In this document: positions 32,727 through 43,390 of the stretch, piece after piece
Layout of the letters: each line of letters starts with the position of its first letter
Position numbering within the stretch: the stretch's first letter is position 1
From: Brachypterus glaber
Taxonomy: Eukaryota; Arthropoda; Insecta; Coleoptera; Kateretidae
Reading direction: 5' to 3'
NCBI GenBank assembly: GCA_958510825.1
Contig: OY294054.1
Location: 9,836,319-9,900,318, forward strand
Length of the DNA: 64,000 bases
Notes under the pieces: model-generated
Told to the model about the DNA's origin: nothing
The model's database searches: none
Seen by the model: only the letters and a program-made list of their open reading frames with translations
Program-made: the position numbers and the translations under genes

Positions 32727-34379
32727 TTACTATTAATCTAGTAAAAAAAATTACCTACAGGAAATTGTAACAACTTAACAAGAAAGTTGTGATTCCGCTA
32801 TGATTCTGCTTTTTAGCAATAGGAGAATGCCACACCCCATTTTTTATTGTAAATTTAAGAAAAGGTGCTATTTTCTGTTCCTACTTATTAAATATAAAAA
32901 AATAATCAACATGGGAAATTTTCCTCTGTTTTGGTCTCCAAAATGACCAGAATAGATTTTTTGGGACTATTTAAAATTGTCTAAAAATAAGGTGAAAACA
33001 ATTTCTGGTTAATACATACCCTAAAAAGGGTACAGAAACAGGGGCGTACTGAAGGGTACATGGTTGGGGGGAAGGGAAGCTGGTATCACAAATCAAAACT
33101 GATAACGCCAAATTTACCAACTATGTCGACTGATTTTATCAAATGTTGTCTGAAAAAAAGCGTGAGATTTATAAGCTAATAAAGAGAGTTATTTATTTAT
33201 AATATAAGGGCGAAAAGTCTGTCTTATTATCTAGTTATCCATGAAAAATTTATATCCAATCAAATCGCTAAACAAACAATTGAATCGTTTCTTTTGCGTG
33301 AGGTTTCATTTTTAAATTAGCTTAGTGTTTCGATTAATTTGTGTTAAAATGTGTTTGTTATGAAAATATTAATACTTCTGAAACCGTTCTATAAATATTA
33401 TAAATATTAAACTGGATTTTACAATTAAATTTTTGTGTTTGTGATTTATTTTAGTGGATGAATCCGAATTAACTGGTTAACCATATGTTTTGAGGTAATA
33501 GAAGAAATTTTTATTTATATGAAATGATTATAATACTTGTCTGCTCAATACATATAGGTCAAGACCAAAAGGTCATATTTCTTTATAAATATAGTGCTAT
33601 ATTTAACTGCTCAGTTAAGTTAAAGCATCTTATTTAAAAATAGCCTAAAAATAACAAGTTTTAGTTATGTGGCCACAAGATCTAACTTTTCGACCGCAAA
33701 ACATGAACAAAAAGTGTCGCTGTTAGAATAAATCGAATAAAATACATTTTTAAGAGCCAAACGGTACGTCCTATCAAAAAAAAAGTAGAGTAACAAATGT
33801 TTAAATGTCTAAAACACTATTTTTTAAGGACCACCTTAATGACCATTTTCATTAAAACAAAAAGTTGTGAAAAAGTCCTTGTTAAAAATCGAAAAAACAA
33901 TTTTATAAATATTTTTGCAGTAATTTAAACTAACATTGTATTTTCTTTTATCTGCACTCGCTGTTGACTTTTATTACTTTCTTTGTTTTGTGTCTGTCAT
34001 CTCAGCCATACATGTTTTCTATTACACTGTCAGAATTTTTGGCATGAGCATCTAGGTTAGCCTACTACTTTAAACAAGCTTTGCTAAGCTTTTTGTAAAC
34101 AATTTAATCGCATTTTTCATTTGCCTTAGAACATTTTACTTTTAGTTATTTAATTTTATAAATATAAAATTCAATGACGTCTCAACTTTTTACATTTTTT
34201 AATTTTGCTAAAAATGGTCATATAAGTGGGGAGCCCTAAAATAACTGTATTTAAATTACGGTTTGCATCTATTGCTTTCCCATTTTGAAAATTTTCAAAA
34301 TTTCGGAAAGGCTTGTATTCGTGCAAAAATTTTCAATTTTTTTTTCGTATTTTTGAGTTTTATGACGGCTTATGGGGTG
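32727..34379. other. Gene-free AT-rich DNA
   Basis: No ORF with recognisable content, RNA gene or well-defined repeat was found. Confidence 0.4.
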
Positions 34380-34740
34380 CACCCCCGAGGGGGTGAGGGG
34401 GTAAATATTTTTAAATATTTTCAATATTTTCTTCAAAATTGGCATAAAGAGGTTTTTGGTGTCGACGAATATGAACCTGATAATAAATTTTTTCTAATTT
34501 CACCCCCCGAGGGGTGGGGGGTAGTTTTTGTGAAAACTGGTATATTGGGGTTTTTGAGGTTGCTGAAAGTGAATCTGGCAATAAAAAATTCTAAATTAAC
34601 CCCCTGAGGGACAGGGGGTAGTTTTCGTAAAAATTGGTATATTTTTAAGGTTGCTAAAAGTGAATCTGACAATAAAAAATCCATTTCACGCGCGGAGGTG
34701 AAAAATGGGAAAGCTTTTACTGGGCAGTGTATTTTTGAAC
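34380..34740. repeat. Dispersed ~100-base repeat, about three tandem modules
   Basis: Three successive modules contain CACCCCC/CCCCTGAGGG boxes, GGGGGTAGTTTTTGTGAAAA, TTGGTATATT, GGTTGCTGAAAGTGAATCTG and ATAAAAAATTC. This is the reverse orientation of the module at 18950-19440 and 57650-57788. The last module runs into GGAGGTGAAAAATGGGAAAG, also seen near 2420. Confidence 0.65.
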
Positions 34741-35117
34741 CCATTCAGGGAAGTCGTGTTGAGGATGTTGAGGATAAATATATCCCTTTCTTTTATGTAA
34801 ACTTTTAAATAACACAATTGATTACCAGTTTAAATAATTTTTAAATTCCAAGAGAAAAGTCCAAAGAACGTGAAACATTTAATTTTATAGTAATAATTTT
34901 CACTATAGACGAGCGCGCTATCAACTTTATGCTTTAATCTTCGTAATGTAGGATGCGTGTAAGTGAGAGGCACAATAGTCTATCGGCTATACTAGAGCCA
35001 ACATAATGTTCAATTCACCTATTTATATTATGTGTAACAATTTTAACTCTATTAATGCTCACGTTTATACAAAATTTTTCTCATTTGAATAGTATTTTAT
35101 ATAACATTGTACCCTAA
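34741..35117. other. Intergenic DNA, nothing recognised
   Basis: No supported feature. Confidence 0.4.
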
Positions 35118-35121
35118 TTTA

Positions 35122-35252
35122 GGGAACGTTCAAGTATTACGTAACGCAAATTTTGATCATTTTGGGCCCCCACCCCCCCTATACCATTAACATGGGCGTA
35201 ACACTCCAAAATGACCCCCCCTAGGAGCGTTACGTAATACTTGAACGTTCCC
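35122..35252. mobile_element. 131-base MITE with perfect 26-base inverted repeats, piggyBac-like flanks
   Basis: The ends are GGGAACGTTCAAGTATTACG then TAACGC and an exact inverted copy. The centre is C-rich, TGGGCCCCCACCCCCCC. The flanks are TTTA (35118-35121) and TTAA (35253-35256), one base from the TTAA duplication of piggyBac elements. A diverged relative of the left end (GGGTCGTCCATAAAATACGT) occurs at 48287. The perfect arms suggest recent activity. Confidence 0.75.
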
Positions 35253-35255
35253 TTA

Positions 35256-35611
35256 AATATTATATATTTTATCTATATATATTTTTTTGTCTTGTTAATT
35301 GTGTTTTTTACTGTTGAAAAATAAATATATTTATTTTGTTTTATTTTTGCTACTTGTTAAGCGTAGCTAGACGTTCCTCTCAAATTAATTTATAAATGTA
35401 CTGAATAAAACTGTGTGGCTGGGATGATGGACGCTTCCTTTCTATTGTTATTATTACCCATTTGGTGCAATATTGATTTTTAATATTATTTTAGTTGACC
35501 GTAATTTTATTGATGGTAGCTATCGACCTCGTGACTGCAGCTCATAAGATGATGGGAATTGGAAACTCAGATTTGTGAGCCCACGATTTTTGTCATACGT
35601 GACGTTCTAGA
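35256..35611. other. Intergenic DNA, nothing recognised
   Basis: No supported feature. Confidence 0.4.
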
Positions 35612-35770
35612 CTATTGTATTTCTATGTATTTTGAGGCGCTGAATCCGATTAGTTATCGAGATAACCTCAAAAAACTCAATTTTCGAAACGAAAATAACG
35701 TTTTTCCAGGTTTGGACTTTTTCCAAAATTGACCGGATTCAGTACCCCAAAATACATAGGAATACAATGG
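35612..35770. repeat. Palindromic MITE, TGTATTTTGAGGCGCTGAATCC family, copy 1
   Basis: The arm CTATTGTATTTCTATGTATT then TTGAGGCGCTGAATCCG (35612-35648) pairs with the right arm 35733-35770. The centre repeats ATAACG in both orientations. A relative with the same arms lies at 37738-37893, repeated at 40395-40550 by the tandem duplication. Confidence 0.6.
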
Positions 35771-35823
35771 CCTCACATGTAGCCACACAAAAAAGTTCAA
35801 GAACCTTTTCGGATACCATTGTA

Positions 35824-37735
35824 CACTGAACCAAAAATTGACGTGATATCAATAAAAATGAACGTTATATCAACAAAATTACATTGATTTTGCACCGATG
35901 TACGTTTTTAATTGTGACAATAAAATTTTTATTATATCAATGCTTAAATTGGTTGTCTTAATGTAAAATTTATTTAATAAAAAAAATCGTTGTTATAATG
36001 AATTTATGCATAAAGGCAAGGAATTTTAAGCATTATGGTTATGGTTATGGTTATTAGGGTGGAGGGTAGCTATCTACACGCACTTAGGCCACTTAGCTGT
36101 GCCCATTGTACTACCTCCCTTTGGTCGCAGCATTTAATTTAACCTCTCAGCCATCCAATTCTTTGAATATATCTAAGAAGATGTCTGGGAGTGATGCTGC
36201 TTATACCGGCCATGCCGAGCCAGTACTCGTCTAGCATGGACCCTCTTATTAAGGCTAACGCTGGACAGTGACATAACACATGTTCCATTGTTTCCTCTTC
36301 CATGTAGCATCCTCTACAGATAGGGTCGACTGGCTTCCCCATGATGTTAAGATGCTTATTTAGTTTGCAGTGACCTGTTACGATGCTTGCAAACTGTCTT
36401 AGGTTATCCCTTTTTAGTTGCATACAAAAGCGTGCTGTCTTTTCACACGGAGTGGGAAGGGCTGCTCTTGCATGTTTACAGTCGTTTCTCGTAATCCAAT
36501 TACGGGTGTGTTTTATGTGGGTTTCTTGATTAATGAGAGCTGTTTTAAAAGCGACAGATACAGGGATTATGGGCTCTGGACCAATAGGTACAGAGCCTGA
36601 GCCTGCTCGTGCCAATCTATCAGCTTCTTCATTGCCTACATTTCCATTATGCCCCTTTACCCATGAGAGTGTAACAGTATTAGAAACTGCCGCTTCCTCC
36701 AGGGATTGGTGACATTCCAAAACTAGCTTTGAAGTAATTTTGAAAGACTTGTTTGCTAGTATGGAAGCTTTGCTATCCGTAAGAATAGTTATTCTTCTAT
36801 TACTGATTTCCCTTTCAGAAATAGCTCTCGCAGCATTTGTTATGCCTATTACCTCTGCCTGAAAGACCGAGGCATGCTTGCCAAGGGAAATGCTTATTTC
36901 TAACTCTAGATCTGGGCAGAAAACTCCTGCACCTGATCCTTCAGTTGTCTTTGAACCATCAGTGTACATGACAATGTCAGGTACGCTTTCAGTTTCTTCT
37001 TTAGTGGAAGCATAAGCTTGGTATGATCTATTAAAGATATACCTGGGAGCAACTAGATCGGTCTGAGATTCAAGAATGGGAGCTTGTGACACAAACCGTT
37101 CAAGAATAGACTCATGTCCAGTACGCGTTCCTCTTGCATTCCACGTACTATTTGCTTTCAACCTAAGGGCTGTCTTTGCGGCCTCACCCTCAACAAAAAT
37201 ATTAAGGGGAGGAATACAAAGCAGAGTCTCTAAAGCTGCAGTTGGAGTTGATCGCATTGCACCGGTTATACTCATAAGAGCTAGTCTTTGAATATGATTT
37301 AGTTGCGTTCTTGCTGTAGTCAGTTGGGTTCTGGGCCACCATACAACTGAGCCATATGTTAGCATAGGCCTTATGACAGCGGTGTACAGCCAAAGGGTGA
37401 TCCTGGGAGACAAACCCCAAGATCTGCCCAGTGCTCTACGACACTGCCAAAAAGCTATGCATGCTTTTTCTGTTTTTTGCTTAAGGTGTGGTCCCCAACA
37501 CAGTTTGCTGTCAAGAAGAATTCCCAGATACTTTACTTCTTTAGAAAAGCTGAGTTGTTTTCCGAAAAGAAATGGGACTTTGAGGTTTCCCAGTTTCCTT
37601 TTCTTAGTGAACAGGACCATCAGTCTTGGCTGGGTTAACCGAGAGAGAGTGATCATCACACCATTTCTGTAGAATATTGAGTGCGCGCTGCATTGATACA
37701 ATAAAGTGTTCATCGGTGCAACATTATTTTCAGTG
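35824..37735. mobile_element. CACTGAA TA-flanked MITE, interrupted by the RNase H LINE
   Basis: The left end CACTGAACCAAAAATTGACG starts after TA (35822-35823). The right end, ATTTTCAGTG, stops at 37735 before TA (37736-37737). Between them, 36037-37721 is the minus-strand LINE, bounded by CATTAT at 36031-36036 and 37722-37727, a plausible LINE target duplication. Without the LINE the MITE would be about 220 bases. Internal repeats (ATATCAATAAAAAT, ATATCAACAAAATT) resemble other CACTG MITEs in style. Confidence 0.5.
36037..37721 (-). pseudogene. 5'-truncated LINE: reverse transcriptase thumb, RNase H, Cys/His knuckle; repeat tail
   Basis: The long open frame 36139-37713 covers the C-terminal part of a LINE ORF2. 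It includes EVKYLGILLDSKLCWGPHL, a complete RNase H domain and a C-x2-C-x8-H-x4-C knuckle (CRGC-EHVLCHC, about residues 465-480). All four RNase H acidic positions are visible: YTDGS near residue 250, QAEV, TDSKA and NEEADRLA near 360. The first ~30 residues of this frame are spurious. The true RT sequence there (MQRALNILQKWCDDHSLSVN then PAKTD) lies in another frame, so a frameshift sits near 37620. The endonuclease and RT fingers/palm are missing. The 3' end is a TTATGG-type hexamer tail (36032-36056, plus strand). Confidence 0.85.
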
Positions 37736-37737
37736 TA

Positions 37738-37893
37738 TTTCTAAGTATTTTCAGGTGCTGAAGCCGAATTTATAAAATACGTTATTTTCGAGTATATGAA
37801 AATAACGTTATCTCCAAAACTAAACTAATCGGATAAGGTGCTATTTTAACTTCAAATTCGGATTCAGTACCTCAAAATACGTATGAATACAAT
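37738..37893. repeat. Palindromic MITE, copy 2 of the TGTATTTTGAGG family
   Basis: AAGTATTTTCAGGTGCTGAA then GCCGAATT (37743) pairs with AAATTCGGATTCAGTACCTC then AAAATAC (37857). The centre carries AAATACGTTATTTTCG and ATGAAAATAACG. It is related to 35612-35770 and lies between the interrupted CACTG MITE and the ATCTT element. Confidence 0.6.
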
Positions 37894-38901
37894 CACAGAA
37901 AAAAGGTTATCTTGGCAGAAGATAATAAATTATCTTGGATTTATATTATCTTAAATCGAGGTAATAATCTTCTTTTAAGATCATATATCCTCGGTTTAAG
38001 ATTATCTGTGATTTTGGTTTCCTTTAATTATTCTCTTGGTAGAAAAATCCTTGTGTCAAGGATTTTTTCCTTAAATGCATGACATTTAAAATAGTAACAG
38101 AGAATCAAGAGTTATTATCTTGACTCAAAGCCCCTGTTGTCTTACGGTAAAGAGTTTGCCGGCCTAACCAAACGTGCAGACAATTTGCGCAGTAGTTCAA
38201 GATATGCGCGGGAGAGAAGTTAGGTTTGTTTTTTTTTTGCCGTCAGTTGTCTTTAAAGGTGTGTCATTGTTTTTTTATTTTTAAATTTACTTAAAAAATT
38301 CACGGGTAAGTAGCTTTAAATAATTTATACCTATAAGCGCTATTTTGCAATGGCATTGTAACAAGTTTTTCTTTAAAAACAAGTGCTTTTTCCTACGACC
38401 ACCTATGAAACCAAATTTCACACGATTAACAGAGTAAGAAAGTATCATATTTGATAGGCGTGCGAAATAATATTATACATGTGTGGGAAATTTTTTCAAA
38501 ATATGAACCTGACTGTGGGGTCTTTATCTTACACCAAGTCTTGGTTTAAGATAATATGATCTTGAATCAAGAGAATCATAATCTTAAATCAAGATTATAA
38601 TTCTCTTTATTCAAGATTATATTATCTTAAACCAAGACTTGGTGTAAGATAATATGATCTTGGATAAAGATAATATGATAATGAATCAACATAATTACAT
38701 ACTTGGTTTAAGATAATATGATCTTAAATAAATGGTTTAGGTGGCTTTGATTTAAGGAAATGTCCTTAAATCTAGGACCTCAAATGCCAAGATCACGGCG
38801 GACTTGATCCAAGACAGTCATGGCGTTGAACATATCGAAAGCCATGGCGGCCTTGGTTCAAGATCGTTTTGCTTTGATTCAAGATATCCTTTTTTTCTGT
38901 G
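37894..38901. mobile_element. CACAGAAAAAAGG element with dense ATCTTRAATCAAG repeats
   Basis: The left end is CACAGAAAAAAGGTTATCTT; the right end read inward is CACAGAAAAAAAGGATATCT. The element is 1008 bases. Internally, short motifs around AAGATAATATGATCTT, TTGAATCAAG, TTAAACCAAGACTTGG and GGTGTAAGAT recur many times in both orientations. They cluster in the left ~150 bases, at 38530-38740 and near the right end. The flanking dinucleotides are both AT, but a target duplication is not convincing. No coding potential. Many inverted short repeats inside ordinary TIRs would suit a MITE with multiplied transposase-binding sites; that reading is inference. Confidence 0.6.
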
Positions 38902-39230
38902 ATGGTTTCCGAAAGAATTCTTGACCTTTTTTGTGTGGCTATGATAATAATAAAGTAAAATGCACTACTTGACATTTTTTTAACAAACAAAAATCACCAA
39001 TAATGCATTTTGTTCCTTAAAATTACTCAGACATTAGAGGACTTTTACTAAAACTAGGAAAAACAATCAGTATCACATGTATTCAGGGATAGGTGGAAAA
39101 AACCACCTTTAGAAAATAACGTGGAAAAAACATTGTTTTCTACAAAAAAAAATATATATATATATTCAAAAAAGGACACTTTCTAATCATAAGTTTTAAT
39201 GTTATACAGTAGTTTCATCTAAACTGGTAA

Positions 39231-40378
39231 CTCTGGACCAATAGGTACAGAGCCTGAGCCTGCTCGTGCCAATCTATCAGCTTCTTCATTGCCTACATTT
39301 CCATTATGCCCCTTTACCCATGAGAGTGTAACAGTATTAGAAACTGCCGCTTCCTCCAGGGATTGGTGACATTCCAAAACTAGCTTTGAAGTAATTTTGA
39401 AAGACTTGTTTGCTAGTATGGAAGCTTTGCTATCCGTAAGAATAGTTATTCTTCTATTACTGATTTCCCTTTCAGAAATAGCTCTCGCAGCATTTGTTAT
39501 GCCTATTACCTCTGCCTGAAAGACCGAGGCATGCTTGCCAAGGGAAATGCTTATTTCTAACTCTAGATCTGGGCAGAAAACTCCTGCACCTGATCCTTCA
39601 GTTGTCTTTGAACCATCAGTGTACATGACAATGTCAGGTACGCTTTCAGTTTCTTCTTTAGTGGAAGCATAAGCTTGGTATGATCTATTAAAGATATACC
39701 TGGGAGCAACTAGATCGGTCTGAGATTCAAGAATGGGAGCTTGTGACACAAACCGTTCAAGAATAGACTCATGTCCAGTACGCGTTCCTCTTGCATTCCA
39801 CGTACTATTTGCTTTCAACCTAAGGGCTGTCTTTGCGGCCTCACCCTCAACAAAAATATTAAGGGGAGGAATACAAAGCAGAGTCTCTAAAGCTGCAGTT
39901 GGAGTTGATCGCATTGCACCGGTTATACTCATAAGAGCTAGTCTTTGAATATGATTTAGTTGCGTTCTTGCTGTAGTCAGTTGGGTTCTGGGCCACCATA
40001 CAACTGAGCCATATGTTAGCATAGGCCTTATGACAGCGGTGTACAGCCAAAGGGTGATCCTGGGAGACAAACCCCAAGATCTGCCCAGTGCTCTACGACA
40101 CTGCCAAAAAGCTATGCATGCTTTTTCTGTTTTTTGCTTAAGGTGTGGTCCCCAACACAGTTTGCTGTCAAGAAGAATTCCCAGATACTTTACTTCTTTA
40201 GAAAAGCTGAGTTGTTTTCCGAAAAGAAATGGGACTTTGAGGTTTCCCAGTTTCCTTTTCTTAGTGAACAGGACCATCAGTCTTGGCTGGGTTAACCGAG
40301 AGAGAGTGATCATCACACCATTTCTGTAGAATATTGAGTGCGCGCTGCATTGATACAATAAAGTGTTCATCGGTGCAA
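39231..40378 (-). pseudogene. Duplicate of the RNase H LINE fragment, cut off within RNase H by the duplication boundary
   Basis: The open frame 39219-40370 (383 codons) matches the first 379 codons of the frame at 36139-37713 exactly, then runs four codons (ELPV) into unit 1's end and stops. It retains the RT thumb and the whole RNase H core up to NEEADRLARAGSGS, but lacks the knuckle domain and 3' tail. It carries the same frameshift near its 5' end as the parent copy. Confidence 0.9.
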
Positions 40379-40550
40379 CATTATTTTCAGTGTATTTCTA
40401 AGTATTTTCAGGTGCTGAAGCCGAATTTATAAAATACGTTATTTTCGAGTATATGAAAATAACGTTATCTCCAAAACTAAACTAATCGGATAAGGTGCTA
40501 TTTTAACTTCAAATTCGGATTCAGTACCTCAAAATACGTATGAATACAAT

Positions 40551-41558
40551 CACAGAAAAAAGGTTATCTTGGCAGAAGATAATAAATTATCTTGGATTTA
40601 TATTATCTTAAATCGAGGTAATAATCTTCTTTTAAGATCATATATCCTCGGTTTAAGATTATCTGTGATTTTGGTTTCCTTTAATTATTCTCTTGGTAGA
40701 AAAATCCTTGTGTCAAGGATTTTTTCCTTAAATGCATGACATTTAAAATAGTAACAGAGAATCAAGAGTTATTATCTTGACTCAAAGCCCCTGTTGTCTT
40801 ACGGTAAAGAGTTTGCCGGCCTAACCAAACGTGCAGACAATTTGCGCAGTAGTTCAAGATATGCGCGGGAGAGAAGTTAGGTTTGTTTTTTTTTTGCCGT
40901 CAGTTGTCTTTAAAGGTGTGTCATTGTTTTTTTATTTTTAAATTTACTTAAAAAATTCACGGGTAAGTAGCTTTAAATAATTTATACCTATAAGCGCTAT
41001 TTTGCAATGGCATTGTAACAAGTTTTTCTTTAAAAACAAGTGCTTTTTCCTACGACCACCTATGAAACCAAATTTCACACGATTAACAGAGTAAGAAAGT
41101 ATCATATTTGATAGGCGTGCGAAATAATATTATACATGTGTGGGAAATTTTTTCAAAATATGAACCTGACTGTGGGGTCTTTATCTTACACCAAGTCTTG
41201 GTTTAAGATAATATGATCTTGAATCAAGAGAATCATAATCTTAAATCAAGATTATAATTCTCTTTATTCAAGATTATATTATCTTAAACCAAGACTTGGT
41301 GTAAGATAATATGATCTTGGATAAAGATAATATGATAATGAATCAACATAATTACATACTTGGTTTAAGATAATATGATCTTAAATAAATGGTTTAGGTG
41401 GCTTTGATTTAAGGAAATGTCCTTAAATCTAGGACCTCAAATGCCAAGATCACGGCGGACTTGATCCAAGACAGTCATGGCGTTGAACATATCGAAAGCC
41501 ATGGCGGCCTTGGTTCAAGATCGTTTTGCTTTGATTCAAGATATCCTTTTTTTCTGTG
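40551..41558. mobile_element. Second copy of the CACAGAAAAAAGG / ATCTT-repeat element
   Basis: Identical by eye to 37894-38901. It was copied by the tandem duplication, not by transposition, because the flanks are duplicated too. Confidence 0.6.
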
Positions 41559-41889
41559 ATGGTTTCCGAAAGAATTCTTGACCTTTTTTGTGTGGCTATG
41601 ATAATAATAAAGTAAAATGCACTACTTGACATTTTTTTAACAAACAAAAATCACCAATAATGCATTTTGTTCCTTAAAATTACTCAGACATTAGAGGACT
41701 TTTACTAAAACTAGGAAAAACAATCAGTATCACATGTATTCAGGGATAGGTGGAAAAAACCACCTTTAGAAAATAACGTGGAAAAAACATTGTTTTCTAC
41801 AAAAAAAAATATATATATATATATTCAAAAAAGGACACTTTCTAATCATAAGTTTTAATGTTATACAGTAGTTTCATCTAAACTGGTAA

Positions 41890-43390
41890 CTCGAGAATTT
41901 TGGGGTCGCTTGAAAAAAATCCTTTAACACAAATTTTTCAACCCGCAACGATTTGTTTTTGTTTTTTGGGAGTTTTGGAGTCGCTGACACTGAATCTGAT
42001 AACAGTTATTGCAAATCCACTCTCAGGGATGAAAGTAAATAATTTTTAAATATTTACAATAAATCACATACAATTTGTTATAACTGAAAACTTTTACACC
42101 ACCTCCGCTGAACCTTGGATAAAAATATTCATTTAGATAATTTTTAAGAAGATCGCCAAAATAGAATCCCTCAATTATGTATATGTGAATTTAAGGCTCG
42201 AAATTTAAAAAAGTATGTTACAAAAAAGAAGAAAAGGACAGAAAAATCCAGAAAAAGTCAAAAAAAGACGGGCTTTTTTTGGGAAAAGACACGGCTCCAG
42301 TACTTTTCTGAAAAAAGAGTATTTTTTTTGGGAAAAGACAAGGCTCTAGGACTTTTCTGAAAAAATAGTATTTTTTTAAAGCTTTGTATGTATCTAGTTT
42401 CAAGTTTTTGGGCATCTATCTTGACTCTTATCTGAAGTGGAGCATTCGTGTACAAAACTTGCAATGCATTTGTTATGGAATGGATTTTACGAGAATGGGG
42501 TCAAATCTTACTTGTTTTTATGGAAAAAATTTACTTCTTTATATTGACGTTTTTGTTTTAAATGTATTAAATTGATGCTTTTTATACTAATGCTTCTCTT
42601 TGATATATTTTTTAGTGTAACTAACTAATTATACTTCTTTTAAAAATAAATTAGATTTGATGTTGTTTATGTTTAATATAATATCACATTATTTTTGTTT
42701 TCTTTATTTTGCGTATCATTTTTGCCCCTTCTAGTGTGGAAAGTCACATATAATGCATGCTAAGAGATCAATGCAGGCATTAAAAAAAAATAATAAAAAA
42801 GAGTATTGTGGAAAAATTTATTCCAAGCATATGAAAAATATTTTCTTGTTAAAATGCCTGAGAGTAGGAATAAATTGGAAATTTCAAATTTTAAACAAAG
42901 CCCGGGACAGGTTAATATTTATTTATTTTTAAACATGCATCTTTTAAAAAGCCATTTTTATATGCCTTAGCTTTTTTTCCAAAAACCGGGGTAGGTATAT
43001 TTTTATTTATGTATTATTTCTTAACAACTGGTAATAATTGTTATACACATCTATCCATAAAGTGTCTATACACCTGGAAGTAGAATTCGTATCCCCTGCA
43101 CACTCCTGCATACCTTTTAATCAACTAAATAATAAGTCGCGACTGGCGTTCTAAAAACGGAACGATTAATACAATCAATAGCGTAAAAAGGTAATAGAAT
43201 ACAACAATAAATAGTTGTATATGCGCCAACCACTATATATTGCATAGAATAAAACAACAAACAAGTAAACGCGTTCGGTATTTACAAACGAGTGCAGTTG
43301 TTAGATTTACAATAACAAATTTTACGCATTTTATTTTAAATTCACATGGTACATGTATTTGCACATAAAAACTACATATCACATGTAATT
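41890..43390. other. Gene-free DNA with a 52-base tandem repeat
   Basis: 41890-42035 has pieces of the dispersed ~100-base repeat (TTTTGGGGTCGCTTG, GTCGCTGACACTGAATCTG). At about 42274-42377 a unit of about 52 bases (GGGAAAAGACACGGCTCCAG then TACTTTTCTGAAAA) occurs twice. The remainder is AT-rich and unrecognised. Confidence 0.5.

Larger units (their letters stand above)
36574..39230. repeat. Tandem segmental duplication, unit 1 (2657 bases)
   Basis: The unit starts at CTCTGGACCAATAGG inside the LINE RNase H region and ends at ATCTAAACTGGTAA. It is followed directly by a second copy. Unit 1 holds the 5' two-thirds of the LINE fragment, the MITE end, a palindromic MITE, the ATCTT-repeat element and about 330 bases of flank. 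Every open frame in unit 1 recurs unchanged in unit 2. Confidence 0.93.
39231..41889. repeat. Tandem segmental duplication, unit 2 (2659 bases)
   Basis: It follows unit 1 with no intervening base. The only difference I noticed is one extra TA in an (TA)n run (about 41799-41814, against 39140-39155), which shifts the offset from 2657 to 2659. It contains a second copy of the LINE fragment (39231-40378), the palindromic MITE (40395-40550) and the ATCTT element (40551-41558). Such low divergence means either a very recent duplication or an assembly artefact. Confidence 0.93.

Noticed and set aside
37076..37672. Plus-strand open frames of 71 and 99 codons, and a 72-codon minus frame at 37202-37420
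   Set aside because: Shadows of the LINE RT/RNase H reading frame; repeated identically at 39733-40329 because of the duplication.
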